From: Paenibacillus_AA sp045062745
Lineage (GTDB): Bacteria; Bacillota; Bacilli; Paenibacillales; NBRC-103111
DNA: 64,000 nt
Reading direction: 5' to 3'
Assembly: GCF_045062745.1 (NCBI RefSeq)
Contig: NZ_JBJGED010000010.1
Coordinates: forward strand, 124,001-188,000
Below the pieces are notes generated by a model, which had not been told where the DNA came from, made no database searches, and saw nothing but the letters and a program-made list of their open reading frames with translations. The position numbers were made by a program, and so were the translations under genes. Below, in pieces: positions 33,877-42,544 of the stretch (its first letter is position 1; each line of letters starts with the position of its first letter).

Positions 33877-34604
33877 TCGTGGACGAGGCCGACGAGATAC
33901 CAGCCCGTGCCGGTATGCTCGAAGACGAGCTTCAGACTGGCCCAGTCGTGCCCTTCCAGCTTCGGATCGAAGCCGCTGAAGTAACATTCGACGAGGATCG
34001 CTTTCGGATAAGCTTCCCGCGTATTGTTCACGGTGTTGCCTTTGCCGATCGGCTCGTTGTAGCTCGTCTTCTCCGGCTTTACATAATCGTGATCGTACAC
34101 GAACTTGGCATAATATTGGGCGAAGCTCAGCGAGATCGGCTCGCCGGAGCCGTCATAGGCGCCCCAAGTCCGCTTGGCGGAGTCAGTGAAGGTTTTCTCC
34201 AATTGATCGGCCTTGATCACCATATCCGTCTTCTTATTCACATTCGTATAAGGAGAGAAACGAACGCCAAGCTCCGGGTGCACATAGCCCGCGAGCTTTT
34301 TCATATCCTGGGCCTTCAGGGCTTGCAGCACCTCGGCGGCGCGTCCCTCGATCCACGTCTTGGCTTGGGCCGGGGAGACATTCCCGTTCAATGGAGCGGC
34401 TTGGGTAGGAGTAACGGCTGGCTTCTGCGAAGGCGCCGGGGTCAGGCTCGCGCTGGAGCTGGGTGCAGGTGTGGGTGTCGCGGTGGAAGTGGGGGACGAA
34501 GTAGGCGATGGGCTCCCGGTATTCACCGTGCTGCTGCAGCCGGTCAGGGTTACTAAGAGTACCGCCAGGACGCCAGGGGTTAGCCTCATAAGCAATCGCT
34601 TCAT
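33861..34604 (-). CDS. Lipoprotein with Ser/Thr/Pro linker
   Basis: A 247-residue exported lipoprotein: MKRLLMRLTPGVLAVLLVTLTGC signal with lipobox LTGC, a low-complexity S/P/T linker (about 26-70), then a globular part starting SPAQAKTWIEGRAAEVLQALKAQDMKKLAGYVHPELGVRFSPY. That part resembles NTF2-like/DUF4878-type extracellular domains. The start is ATG 34604 behind AAAGGACGG; the longer frame reaching 35072 overlaps the cyclase gene and is spurious. It lies 76 bp downstream of the diadenylate cyclase, so co-transcription is possible. Function unknown. Confidence 0.85.
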   Translation of the reverse strand: MKRLLMRLTPGVLAVLLVTLTGCSSTVNTGSPSPTSSPTSTATPTPAPSSSASLTPAPSQKPAVTPTQAAPLNGNVSPAQAKTWIEGRAAEVLQALKAQDMKKLAGYVHPELGVRFSPYTNVNKKTDMVIKADQLEKTFTDSAKRTWGAYDGSGEPISLSFAQYYAKFVYDHDYVKPEKTSYNEPIGKGNTVNNTREAYPKAILVECYFSGFDPKLEGHDWASLKLVFEHTGTGWYLVGLVHDQWTI

Positions 34605-34680
34605 AAGAGTGTTCCGTCCTTTCCGTGGAAGTAAATTCCTGATCTCTAAACGAGAAAGGACCGGAGAAGGTTGCGGGACT

Positions 34681-35298
34681 TTAGTGGATGTAGAGCGGAT
34701 ACAACTCTCCTTTGATGGCAAAGGATGCATCCCCGGTCTCCTCCGACACGACGAGGACGATCGCGTCGCTGAGTTCCGACAAGCCGACGGCCGCCCGATG
34801 GCGGGTGCCGCGTTTAGCAGGAAGCTCGAGGTTGCGGGAGAGCGGCAATATATTTTTGGCGGATATGATCCGGTCGGTACGAATGAGCACGGCGCCGTCA
34901 TGAAGCGGATTGCCGGGGTAAAAGATCGATTCCAGCAGGGCGGGGTTAATCTCCGCCTTGATGGACGTTCCGCCTTGCAGGTGCGCATCGAGCGGATCGT
35001 TACGCTCAACGACGAGCAGCGCCCCGTGATGGCGGTCGGCCAAATTTCGCACGGATGTCGCGAGATCGGCATATTTGCTTGTGTAGGGGGACAAGTAGCA
35101 GCTCAAATAATACGTAGCCGCCCGCGTCTGTACATCCGTTATCATCATGGCGATCCGCTGGAATTCACCTAGGAAGCAGCGATGCTCCTGATCGAATTCG
35201 TTTACGATATGATCGAGCTTCAGACTCACTTGCTTCAAATCCTGCTTGAGCGAAATTAACATCGGGGAAAAATCGCAATCTCCGTTTGGCTGAGCCAT
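34681..35298 (-). CDS. cdaS: Diadenylate cyclase, CdaS type
   Basis: A 205-residue soluble c-di-AMP synthase. The N-terminal ~70 residues form two predicted helices (ISLKQDLKQVSLKLDHIVNEFDQEHRCFL), the auto-inhibitory YojJ-type domain of CdaS. The DAC domain follows: GALLVVERNDPLD, catalytic LHDGAVLI, and GTRHRAAVGLSELSDAIVLVVSEETG. Length matches B. subtilis CdaS (~207). ATG 35298 follows GGAGGTG; the upstream extension to 35376 is unlikely. CdaS is made in the forespore and helps germination in Bacillus, which supports a spore-forming host. Confidence 0.92.
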   Translation of the reverse strand: MAQPNGDCDFSPMLISLKQDLKQVSLKLDHIVNEFDQEHRCFLGEFQRIAMMITDVQTRAATYYLSCYLSPYTSKYADLATSVRNLADRHHGALLVVERNDPLDAHLQGGTSIKAEINPALLESIFYPGNPLHDGAVLIRTDRIISAKNILPLSRNLELPAKRGTRHRAAVGLSELSDAIVLVVSEETGDASFAIKGELYPLYIH

Positions 35299-35369
35299 AG
35301 AGTCACACCTCCGCCAGTAGCATTCCCCGAGAAAAGCCAAAATATTGAATGAAAATCCCGAATAGCCAA

Positions 35370-35398
35370 TTGACAAGAAACAGAAGTACGTATATTAT
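35370..35398 (+). promoter_or_regulatory. Promoter of the YceI gene
   Basis: TTGACA (35370-35375), 17 bp, TATTAT (35393-35398). Confidence 0.7.
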
Positions 35399-35417
35399 AA
35401 TTATATGTTTCTGATTT

Positions 35418-35445
35418 GTAAGTAAATTATTAATAGTAAGTAAAT
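35418..35445 (+). promoter_or_regulatory. Putative HxlR/YodB-type operator before the YceI gene
   Basis: GTAAGTAAAT occurs twice (35418-35427 and 35436-35445), the second within ATTAATAGTAAGTAAATA. Nearly the same word, TTATTAGTAAGTAATA, lies before the HxlR regulator gene on the minus strand (63751-63770). Confidence 0.5.
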
Positions 35446-35466
35446 AACATGGAGGAGGCAATTATA

Positions 35467-36000
35467 ATGGCAAAAACGAAATGGATTGTAGACCCTACGC
35501 ACAGCAGTATCGATTTCTCCGTCAAACACATGATGATCGCGAAGGTGAAAGGCACGTTCCACGCGTTCGAAGCGAACATCGAGGCGGATCCTAACGATCT
35601 GACTTCCGCCAATATCCAAGTGGCGGTTGACGTCAGCAGCGTCGATACCCGCAATGGCGACCGCGACGCGCACCTGCGCTCCGGCGACTTCTTCGACGGC
35701 GAGAACCATCCGAAGATGACGTTCCAGTCCACTTCCATCGTGAAGACGGGCGACGGCGAATATGACGTAAAGGGCGACTTGACGATTCGCGGCGTGACGC
35801 GTCCGGAGACGCTGTCCGTCACGTTCGAGGGCGCAGGCAAAGACCCTTGGGGCAATGAGAAGGTGGGTTACAGCGCCACCGGTTCCATCAAGCGGAGCGA
35901 TTTCGGCCTGACTTACAATGCCGTGCTTGAGACGGGCGGCGTCCTGATCGGCGACGAAATCAAAATTTCCATCGAGATTGAGGCCGTACAACAAGCGTAA
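35467..36000 (+). CDS. YceI-family lipid-binding-like protein
   Basis: A 177-residue single YceI domain: WIVDPTHSSIDFSVKHMMIAKVKGTFHAFEANI, then RNGDRDAHLRSGDFFDGENHPKMTFQSTSI, DLTIRGVTRPETL and GYSATGSIKRSDFGLTYN. YceI proteins form a lipocalin-like barrel that binds isoprenoid-type ligands. This copy has no signal peptide, as usual in Firmicutes. ATG 35467 follows GGAGGAGGC; the upstream ATG at 35449 lies on the ribosome site. Has its own promoter with repeated AGTAAGTAA sites, so induction by stress via an HxlR/MarR regulator is likely. Ended by a terminator. Confidence 0.93.
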   Translation: MAKTKWIVDPTHSSIDFSVKHMMIAKVKGTFHAFEANIEADPNDLTSANIQVAVDVSSVDTRNGDRDAHLRSGDFFDGENHPKMTFQSTSIVKTGDGEYDVKGDLTIRGVTRPETLSVTFEGAGKDPWGNEKVGYSATGSIKRSDFGLTYNAVLETGGVLIGDEIKISIEIEAVQQA

Positions 36001-36033
36001 GTAAGGAAAGCCCAATTCGGTAAACATATAGGG

Positions 36034-36070
36034 GAACGGTTAGCCGGTGGGATCCGGTGGCCGTTCTTTT
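36034..36070 (+). terminator. Terminator after the YceI gene
   Basis: GAACGG (36034-36039) pairs with CCGTTC (36061-36066), enclosing AGCCGG/CCGGTGG arms, followed by TTTT. Confidence 0.72.
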
Positions 36071-36114
36071 GCTATCTGCTACAATCTGAACTCGGAAGGA
36101 GCATGGATGCCATT

Positions 36115-36975
36115 ATGAATACCGGGAATGAAGCCGTAGAGCGAGCGATCAGTCGCGTGTGGGAAGTGTCGCCGCGGCCGGGGCAGGGCTCGCACTTGAA
36201 AGTAGGCCAGGTGCTGAAGCCCGGCCTGTGGAAAGATTACGATCCGTTCCTGCTGCTTATGGAAGATTGGTTCCAGTCCGGCACATTCGACTTTCACCCG
36301 CATCGCGGGATCGAGACCGTCACCTTCGTGCTCGAGGGCAAGTTGAAGCACGAGGACAATCACGGCGGTTATGGCGTGCTGGAGCCGGGCGATGTGCAGT
36401 GGATGACCGCGGGCCGGGGCATCATTCATTCGGAAGATCCGCTGCCCGGCGAGACGGTGCATAGCTTGCAGCTGTGGGTGAACCTGCCTCGCGCCTCCAA
36501 GATGGCGGAGCCCCGCTATCAAGATATGAAGGCGGCCGATGCGGCAGTACGGAGAGAGCCTGGAGTCATGGTCCGGGTGTTCTCCGGGGCATCGGGGGAC
36601 GTACGGGCGGCGACGCTGAACCACGTCCCGGTCACGTATTTGGAGATCGTCATGGAAGCCGGAGCCGAGCTGCGGCAGACACTGCCCGGCTCCTATAACG
36701 GCTTCGTGTATGTGCTGGAAGGCTCCGGCCGGTTCGGCGGCAATGAGAAGCCGGGAACCGAGCGGCATGTTCTATGGCTCGGGTCGGCGGACGGCGCCGA
36801 ACAGAGCGAGCTAACGATCCGGGCGGACACTCCGCTGCGCGTGCTGCTCATCGCCGGCGAGCCGCTCGGCGAACCGGTCGTAGCGTACGGGCCGTTCGTC
36901 ATGAACACGGACGCCGAGATCCAGCAGGCATTCGAGGACTACCGGTCCGGCAAGTTCGGTCCGATTCCCGAATAA
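36115..36975 (+). CDS. Pirin-family protein
   Basis: A 286-residue bicupin of the pirin family (quercetinase or redox-sensing iron proteins). The N-terminal cupin holds FHPHRGIETVTFVLEGKLKHED with the metal-binding His pair, then GDVQWMTAGRGIIHSE. The C-terminal cupin has GFVYVLEGSGRFGG. ATG 36115 is preferred because AAGGAG ends two bases before the alternative ATG 36103; both are possible. Function in Firmicutes is uncertain. Confidence 0.9.
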   Translation: MNTGNEAVERAISRVWEVSPRPGQGSHLKVGQVLKPGLWKDYDPFLLLMEDWFQSGTFDFHPHRGIETVTFVLEGKLKHEDNHGGYGVLEPGDVQWMTAGRGIIHSEDPLPGETVHSLQLWVNLPRASKMAEPRYQDMKAADAAVRREPGVMVRVFSGASGDVRAATLNHVPVTYLEIVMEAGAELRQTLPGSYNGFVYVLEGSGRFGGNEKPGTERHVLWLGSADGAEQSELTIRADTPLRVLLIAGEPLGEPVVAYGPFVMNTDAEIQQAFEDYRSGKFGPIPE

Positions 36976-36984
36976 GAAACCTAC

Positions 36985-36998
36985 ATGACAAATGTCAT
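36985..36998 (+). promoter_or_regulatory. Candidate DesR operator
   Basis: ATGACA-AA-TGTCAT inverted repeat about 120 bp upstream of the desaturase start, followed by a half-site-like TGATGTTTATCA (37009-37020). The promoter near 37044-37060 lacks a good -35 box, as expected for an activator-dependent promoter. Confidence 0.5.
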
Positions 36999-37116
36999 CC
37001 CTCGAACTGATGTTTATCACTACTGCGAATTCTACCGCTTGTCTATACTTGAGGTAGAATGTGGCCGCGGAACGTATCGCGGCTTGCGCCGTCATTTCGA
37101 GGGAGGAACCCGCAGC

Positions 37117-38190
37117 ATGAAACAACAACCGAGTATTGCCCAATTGAAACAGCAAGTAGCCCCCTTCGAGCAAATCGACACTCCAGCCAGCCTATGGCAG
37201 CTTGTCAACACCTTGGTGCCTCTCTTTGCCCTCTGGTACGCCGCTTATGTATCGCTCGCGGTCTCATATTGGCTCGCAATCCCGTTTTTGATCGCGGCCT
37301 CCGGCTTTATGGTCCGCACCTTCATCCTGTTCCACGACTGCTGTCACCAATCGTTCTTCAAAAGCCGGCGGGCGAATGATATACTGGGAACCATCCTAGG
37401 CGTGTTGACTCTGGTACCCTATCAGCAATGGAAAAATGCCCACGCGATCCATCATTCCACAAGCGGCAACCTGGATAAGCGGGGGACGGGCGATCTCTGG
37501 ATCCTGACCGTCGACGAATATCTCGCCTCCCCTTTCTGGCGGAGGATCGCTTACCGGATATACCGCAACCCGCTCGTCATGTTCGGCGCCGGTCCCATCG
37601 GCGTGTTCCTCGTGCAGTATCGGTTCAACCGCAAGGGGGCGCGAGGGAAGGAACGAATCGGGAATTATTTGACCAATGTGCTGTTGGTGGGGCTGTACTC
37701 GCTGTTGATCTGGGCGATCGGCTGGCAGTCGTTTCTGCTCATCCAAGGTCCGATCTTTATGTTGTCCGGCAGTTTGGGCATCTGGCTGTTTTATGTACAG
37801 CATCAGTTCGAGGACTCCTACTTCGAGCATAAAGAGGAGTGGAGCTATGTGTCGGCAGCCGTCGAAGGGAGCTCCTACTACAAGCTGCCGGCGTGGCTGC
37901 AGTGGATCACCGGCAATATCGGCTTCCACCATGTGCATCATCTGAGCCCTAAGGTACCGAATTACCGGCTGGCTCAGGCGCATGAGGCATCCGTTCCGCT
38001 TCAGCAGGCAACGACCATCGACATTCCTCAGAGTCTGAAATCGCTTCGCTTCCACCTGTGGGATGAGCGCACGAAGCAGTTCATCGGCTTCAGGGAGCTG
38101 AAGCGGGCCCGGCGGAAAACCCCTTCCGGTAAGACGCCTTCGAGAAGTTGGCTGGATGCGGGAGGCACACCGCGGAACGAGTCTGCTTAA
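37117..38190 (+). CDS. des: Membrane fatty acid desaturase (Des-like)
   Basis: A 357-residue integral membrane di-iron desaturase that inserts a double bond in phospholipid acyl chains to keep membranes fluid in the cold. His boxes: FHDCCHQSFF (HxxxH type), NAHAIHHSTSG (HxxHH) and GFHHVHHLSP (HxxHH). About four membrane helices. ATG 37117 follows GAGGGAGG; a longer frame starting at 36985 is spurious. It is followed by DesK- and DesR-like genes, as in the B. subtilis des-desKR locus, which makes the assignment strong. Confidence 0.94.
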   Translation: MKQQPSIAQLKQQVAPFEQIDTPASLWQLVNTLVPLFALWYAAYVSLAVSYWLAIPFLIAASGFMVRTFILFHDCCHQSFFKSRRANDILGTILGVLTLVPYQQWKNAHAIHHSTSGNLDKRGTGDLWILTVDEYLASPFWRRIAYRIYRNPLVMFGAGPIGVFLVQYRFNRKGARGKERIGNYLTNVLLVGLYSLLIWAIGWQSFLLIQGPIFMLSGSLGIWLFYVQHQFEDSYFEHKEEWSYVSAAVEGSSYYKLPAWLQWITGNIGFHHVHHLSPKVPNYRLAQAHEASVPLQQATTIDIPQSLKSLRFHLWDERTKQFIGFRELKRARRKTPSGKTPSRSWLDAGGTPRNESA

Positions 38191-38232
38191 AGACGCCCGG
38201 GCTGGGTATGATGAAGCATAAAGGTGGATGAC

Positions 38233-39369
38233 ATGCAGAAGTGGCATCATATTTTTCACAAGAGCACCGGACTGAGTCCTTATGTATGGGTCGTCTTCTA
38301 TATTCTCCCGTTTTACTTCATCCTCCGTTCTTCATCCATGGTGGAGATTGGGTTCGGCATCGCGATGATCCTCGTGTTCTTCGTATGCTACGTGATGTCC
38401 TTCATCACCAGAGGTTGGTGGGTTTATTTCTGGAGCGGGTTGCAGATTCTGATCTCGATCACGATGACGGTGCAGTTCGGTTACGTTTACTTCGCCTTGT
38501 TTTTGGCCTTCTTCATTGGAAACGTGCAGCATTTTATCGGGTTCGTGACCTTGTATTCCATCCATCTGCTCACCACGATCGCCGTCATCAACTACGGATT
38601 CGTAACGCAGAACCCCATGCTGTTGTCCCAGCTTCCGTTCGTCCTGGTCAGCCTGATCGGGGTGATCCTGCTGCCGGTCACGACGTATACGCGGAACCGC
38701 AGAGAGAAGCTGCAGGGGCAGCTGGAGGACGCGAATAAGAAAATCTCCGAGCTGATCAAGCTGGAGGAGCGGCAGCGCATCGCTCGCGATCTTCACGATA
38801 CGCTAGGGCAACAGCTTTCGCTAATCGGACTGAAGAGCGACCTGGCGGCCAAATTGATCGGCAAAAATCCGGCGCAAGCGCAAGCCGAGATGAACGACAT
38901 TCGCCAGACGGCTAGAATTGCTCTGAAAGAAGTACGTGAATTGGTCACCGAGCTGCGCGGTACCCGGTTGGAGGATGAGCTGTACCGGGTGGCGCAGATT
39001 CTGAAGGCGGCTGATATCGAACTGATTCTCGAGGGCGACCGCAGGATCGACGGCCTTTCCCTAATGGCTGAGAATGTGCTCAGTATGTGCCTGAGAGAAG
39101 CCGTGACGAACGTTGTGAAGCACAGCGGCGCGACTGCCTGCACGATCCGGATCGAGGCTTCTCCATCCGAGCTGGTGATCCAAGTAAAGGACAATGGTGT
39201 CGGTATGACCGATGCTGGCATGGCTCAACCGGATCTCGGCGGCAAGTGCAATGGGTTGCGCGGTATGCGGGAGCGCCTTGAATTCGTCAACGGGGTCATG
39301 GAGATCGTCACGCGGAACGGAAGCTTAGTGAACTTCCGAGTGCCTATCGTGAGCAGGCAGAATGGATAA
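38233..39369 (+). CDS. desK: Thermosensor histidine kinase DesK
   Basis: A 378-residue membrane kinase. Five hydrophobic helices fill residues ~15-150 (WVVFYILPFYFILRSS, IGFGIAMILVFFVCYVMSFIT and others). A coiled linker (KLQGQLEDANKKISELIKLEERQ) and the HisKA_3 phosphorylation box RIARDLHDTLGQQLSLIGLK with the phospho-His follow, then HATPase (REAVTNVVKHS, DNGVGM, GLRGMRERLEF). DesK reads membrane thickness and acts as kinase in cold. ATG 38233 follows AAAGGTGG. Confidence 0.93.
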   Translation: MQKWHHIFHKSTGLSPYVWVVFYILPFYFILRSSSMVEIGFGIAMILVFFVCYVMSFITRGWWVYFWSGLQILISITMTVQFGYVYFALFLAFFIGNVQHFIGFVTLYSIHLLTTIAVINYGFVTQNPMLLSQLPFVLVSLIGVILLPVTTYTRNRREKLQGQLEDANKKISELIKLEERQRIARDLHDTLGQQLSLIGLKSDLAAKLIGKNPAQAQAEMNDIRQTARIALKEVRELVTELRGTRLEDELYRVAQILKAADIELILEGDRRIDGLSLMAENVLSMCLREAVTNVVKHSGATACTIRIEASPSELVIQVKDNGVGMTDAGMAQPDLGGKCNGLRGMRERLEFVNGVMEIVTRNGSLVNFRVPIVSRQNG

Positions 39370-39426
39370 ACATCCGGCAGGCAGCGATTCAATCGATCGT
39401 CGCTGCATGGACAAGGAGGGATCCCT

Positions 39427-40026
39427 ATGATTCGGATCGTCGTCGCCGAGGACCAGCGTATGCTGCTAGGCGCACTCTCATCGCTCATCGAGCTGGAAGA
39501 GGACATGAAGGTTGTAGGCAAAGCGTGTAATGGCGAGGAAGCCTTAAAGCTCGTACGCGAGCTCAAGCCCGATGTCTGCCTGATGGATATCGAGATGCCC
39601 CGGAAGAACGGGCTCGAAACCGCGGAGGAGCTGAAGGGCAGCGGATGCAAGGTCGTCATCCTCACCACGTTCGCCCGGCCCGGCTATTTCGAGCGGGCGA
39701 TCAAGTCGGGGGCCTGCGGTTACTTGCTCAAGGATAGCCCGAGCGAGGAGCTGGCGGCTTCCATCCGTATGGTCATGGACGGTCGGCGCATCTATGCGTC
39801 GGAGCTCGTCGATAGCGCCTATGCCGAGGAGAACCCGCTGACCGAACGCGAGAAGGAAGTGCTGCTGTTGATGGCCGACGGCAAGAATACCCAGGACATC
39901 GCCAGCCAGCTGTTTCTTACGAACGGAACCGTGCGCAATTACATCTCCGTGATTCTGGAGAAGCTCGGCGTGCGCAATCGGGTAGAAGCCATTACCCGCT
40001 TCAAGGAGAAGGGCTGGTTCAAATAG
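39427..40026 (+). CDS. desR: Response regulator DesR (NarL family)
   Basis: A 199-residue regulator. Receiver domain with phospho-acceptor Asp54 (CLMDIEMPRKNG), Thr in ILTTFARPGYFERA, Lys in YLLKDSPSEEL. C-terminal LuxR-type HTH: LTEREKEVLLLMADGKNTQDIASQLFLTNGTVRNYISVILEKLGVRNRVEA. It should activate des through the palindrome at 36985. ATG 39427 follows AAGGAGG. Terminated by a strong bidirectional hairpin. Confidence 0.95.
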   Translation: MIRIVVAEDQRMLLGALSSLIELEEDMKVVGKACNGEEALKLVRELKPDVCLMDIEMPRKNGLETAEELKGSGCKVVILTTFARPGYFERAIKSGACGYLLKDSPSEELAASIRMVMDGRRIYASELVDSAYAEENPLTEREKEVLLLMADGKNTQDIASQLFLTNGTVRNYISVILEKLGVRNRVEAITRFKEKGWFK

Positions 40027-40068
40027 TTGCATCAATTCGTGAGCAGATCAGCGAGTGAAGGCCTAATG

Positions 40069-40103
40069 AGAAGGCACCCGTCCTACGACGGGTGCCTTCT
40101 TGG
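40069..40103. terminator. Bidirectional terminator, desR / murA
   Basis: AGAAGGCACCCGTC (40069-40082) and GACGGGTGCCTTCT (40087-40100) pair perfectly around a 4-base loop. Confidence 0.9.
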
Positions 40104-40111
40104 TCTCGCTG

Positions 40112-41407
40112 CTATAGCGCATCGCTCAGATCAACGGTCTCGCTAGCTTCGTTCGAATCCATCAGGGCGATGTTGGCCCCGATCGAGCGGAAGGCGTCGA
40201 CGACGTTCTCGTAACCGCGCTCGATATGCTGCACGCCCATGATCGTCGTCGTGCCCTCGGCCGCAAGTCCGGCCATGATGAGGCAGATGCCGGCACGAAT
40301 GTCCGAAGCGTGGACGAGCGCGCCCTTGAGCGGTACGCCGCCCTTGATGAAGGCGACGCCGGAGCGCACGTCGATGTCCGCGCCCATCCGTCTCAGCTGC
40401 TGCACATGCGCGAAGCGCTCCGGATAGATGCGCTCGCTGACGATGCTCTTCCCGGGCGCTTGCGTGAGCAGCGCGGTCAGCGGCTGCTGCAAGTCGGTGG
40501 CGAAGCCGGGATACATCGCCGTCCGCATCCGGGTCGCCCGGAGCTTGCCGGTCGAATGCGACGTCATGCTGGTGTCGCCGGCTTCGATATGAAGCCCGAT
40601 TTCGGTAAGCTTGGCCACGCAGGAGCTGAGATGCTCCGGGATTACGTCCTGTACGGTCACGCTTCCGCCGGTTACGCCCGGTGCCATAAGGAAAGCTCCG
40701 GCGATCAGCCGGTCCGGGATCACGGTGTGCGTGCAGGTGGAGAGCGAAGCAACGCCTTCGATCCGGATCGTGTCGGTACCGACCCCGGTAATCTTGGCTC
40801 CCATCGCATTCAGGAAGTTGGCGACGTCCGTCAGTTCCGGGTCGCGAGCCGCGTTGTACAGCACGGTCGTCCCGGTCGCCCGAACGGCGGCCATCATCGT
40901 ATTCATAGTAGCGCCATATGTAATTGTGTCGAAATAAATGGAGGTGCCTTTCAACTGGGCCGCTTCCACTTCATAATAATCTTCATGGAACGTGATGGTC
41001 GCTCCTAGCGCCTTCAGCGCCTTAAAATGCTGATCGATCGGACGGCTGACAAAATTGTCTCCGCCGGGGTAGCCTAGCGTGACTTTCCCGAACTTGGCCA
41101 GCAGCGAGCCGATAAAATAGTAGCCGGTGCGGATGAGAGACGACTTCTTGGGATCCAGGTAAGCTTGCGTAATCCGGGTAGGATCAATATGTACCGTGCC
41201 GAGCGCGTCGCGTTCCACGCGAAGGCCCATGTCGGCTCCAAGCTGGCACACGACCCGGAAGTCGGCGATATTCGGGATGCCCAGCAGGCGCACCGGTTCG
41301 TCGGCGAGGCAGGCCGCCGCGAGCAGGGCGAGCGAGCTGTTCTTGGAACCATTTATTTTAACGCTTCCTTGCAATTGGCTCGTACGTTGAACTTGCAGCC
41401 ATTTCAT
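40112..41407 (-). CDS. murA: UDP-GlcNAc 1-carboxyvinyltransferase (MurA) with Cys-to-Asp active site
   Basis: A 431-residue EPSP-synthase-fold enzyme, first committed step of peptidoglycan synthesis. Lys22-Asn23 (INGSKNSS), Arg93, ATDLQQPL with the catalytic Asp, and ASDIRAG near the C-terminus are all present. The flexible loop that normally reads PGGCxIGxRPVD is PGGDNFVSRPID, so the fosfomycin-target Cys (Cys115 in E. coli numbering) is Asp117 here. Mycobacterial and chlamydial MurA carry the same substitution and are fosfomycin-resistant. ATG 41407 follows GGAGGG. Other MurA copies are expected in the genome. Confidence 0.92.
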   Translation of the reverse strand: MKWLQVQRTSQLQGSVKINGSKNSSLALLAAACLADEPVRLLGIPNIADFRVVCQLGADMGLRVERDALGTVHIDPTRITQAYLDPKKSSLIRTGYYFIGSLLAKFGKVTLGYPGGDNFVSRPIDQHFKALKALGATITFHEDYYEVEAAQLKGTSIYFDTITYGATMNTMMAAVRATGTTVLYNAARDPELTDVANFLNAMGAKITGVGTDTIRIEGVASLSTCTHTVIPDRLIAGAFLMAPGVTGGSVTVQDVIPEHLSSCVAKLTEIGLHIEAGDTSMTSHSTGKLRATRMRTAMYPGFATDLQQPLTALLTQAPGKSIVSERIYPERFAHVQQLRRMGADIDVRSGVAFIKGGVPLKGALVHASDIRAGICLIMAGLAAEGTTTIMGVQHIERGYENVVDAFRSIGANIALMDSNEASETVDLSDAL

Positions 41408-41508
41408 TATGTACCCTCCGTGTGGTTCAATCGTTATCCTTCACCATTATACCTAAACGAGGTGGAAGATGGAAATTTTTTAATCGAGAAAGATTGTTTT
41501 CCCGGGGT

Positions 41509-41559
41509 CCCCGCAAAGTATTAGGAATATCCTTCGTAGGCTGCCTTCACTTTGTGGGG
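41509..41559 (+). repeat. Dispersed ~51-bp hairpin repeat, copy 2
   Basis: CCCCGCAAAGT (41509-41519) and ACTTTGTGGGG (41549-41559) pair with one G-T. The loop holds GGAATATCCTTCGTAGG. It matches the minus strand of 5402-5453. It lies between divergent murA and an AraC-type gene and is followed by TTCTTT. Confidence 0.7.
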
Positions 41560-41623
41560 TTCTTTATGATACCCTATGTACGGGTTCCCAATAAGGTTCG
41601 AAACGTAGCGGAGGATTCAGGGG

Positions 41624-42415
41624 ATGCAGCCGGAATTTAAACTAAAATGCTTCATCGGAACCCGGGATTCGGACTGGACCGACCCCGGCTACCATCAGCA
41701 TGAGACCGTGGAGATCAGCCTGCTTATGGACGGCCGGGGTATTTTCCAATGGGAGGAAAAACGCGAGCCGCTTGAGCCGGGGCATGTCGTCCTCATTCCG
41801 GCTGGGCTGCCGCATTGGTTCGAGGGGATCGGCTATAACCGGTACGGGGTGATCCATCTCCAGCATATGCCGCGGAGGCTGCAGGACATGCTGAACGAGC
41901 TCGTCGGCGAGAACCGGCCTACATTGTTCCTCTTATCCCCGCTCGACAAGGAGCGATACATCCGGCTGTTCCGCGAGTGGCTGCGGACGATGTCGGCTCC
42001 GCTCAAGAAGCGGGCGTGGCATAACACGGCGTGGATCGAGGTGCTCGTGCTGTTCCTGCTCGAGCATTCGCAGACGGACCGGGAGGCGTTGTCGATCTCG
42101 AAGGCCGGCGACTGGATCCGGGAGAACCTGCAGCACAAGGTGCAGATGTCCGAACTCGCCGAGCTGGCCGGGATGACGGAGTCCGGGTTCCGCCGGCTGT
42201 TCGAGCAAGTGTACCATATGAGCCCGAAGCAATATCAGCAGCAATGCCGGATGGCGGAGGCGAAATGGCAGCTGAGCTCCGCGGATAAAGGAATGCTCGA
42301 CATCGCGGAATCGATCGGCTTCTCGCGGCAGCACTCGTTCTCGCTTTGGTTCAAGCAATTGGAGGGCGTGTCGCCTACTGAGTGGCGGAAGCAGCAGCAG
42401 CAGCATTTTCGGTGA
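41624..42415 (+). CDS. AraC-family transcriptional regulator
   Basis: A 263-residue regulator. N-terminal cupin (HQHETVEISLLMDGRGIFQWEEKREPLEPGHVVLIPAGLPHWF, about 24-70) and C-terminal double HTH (VQMSELAELAGMTESGFRRLFEQVYHMSPKQYQQQCRMAEAKWQL...LDIAESIGFSRQHSFSLWFKQLEGVSPTEWR). ATG 41624 follows GGAGG. It probably senses a sugar and controls the oxidoreductase-isomerase pair downstream. Confidence 0.92.
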   Translation: MQPEFKLKCFIGTRDSDWTDPGYHQHETVEISLLMDGRGIFQWEEKREPLEPGHVVLIPAGLPHWFEGIGYNRYGVIHLQHMPRRLQDMLNELVGENRPTLFLLSPLDKERYIRLFREWLRTMSAPLKKRAWHNTAWIEVLVLFLLEHSQTDREALSISKAGDWIRENLQHKVQMSELAELAGMTESGFRRLFEQVYHMSPKQYQQQCRMAEAKWQLSSADKGMLDIAESIGFSRQHSFSLWFKQLEGVSPTEWRKQQQQHFR

Positions 42416-42544
42416 GAGGGGGTTCTTTATGTGTATATAGAGTGGCGATTTCAATAAATACAAGGGGCCGGAAACGTACTATTGTTGGGAGTGTAGCTCG
42501 AAATAGACAAGAGTCGCATCTCGACAATTGGAGGCGTAGAAGGT

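Noticed and set aside
33861..35072. A 403-residue protein spanning the lipoprotein and cyclase region
   Set aside because: The N-terminal third is an out-of-frame shadow of cdaS. The lipoprotein signal peptide with its own ribosome site starts at 34604.
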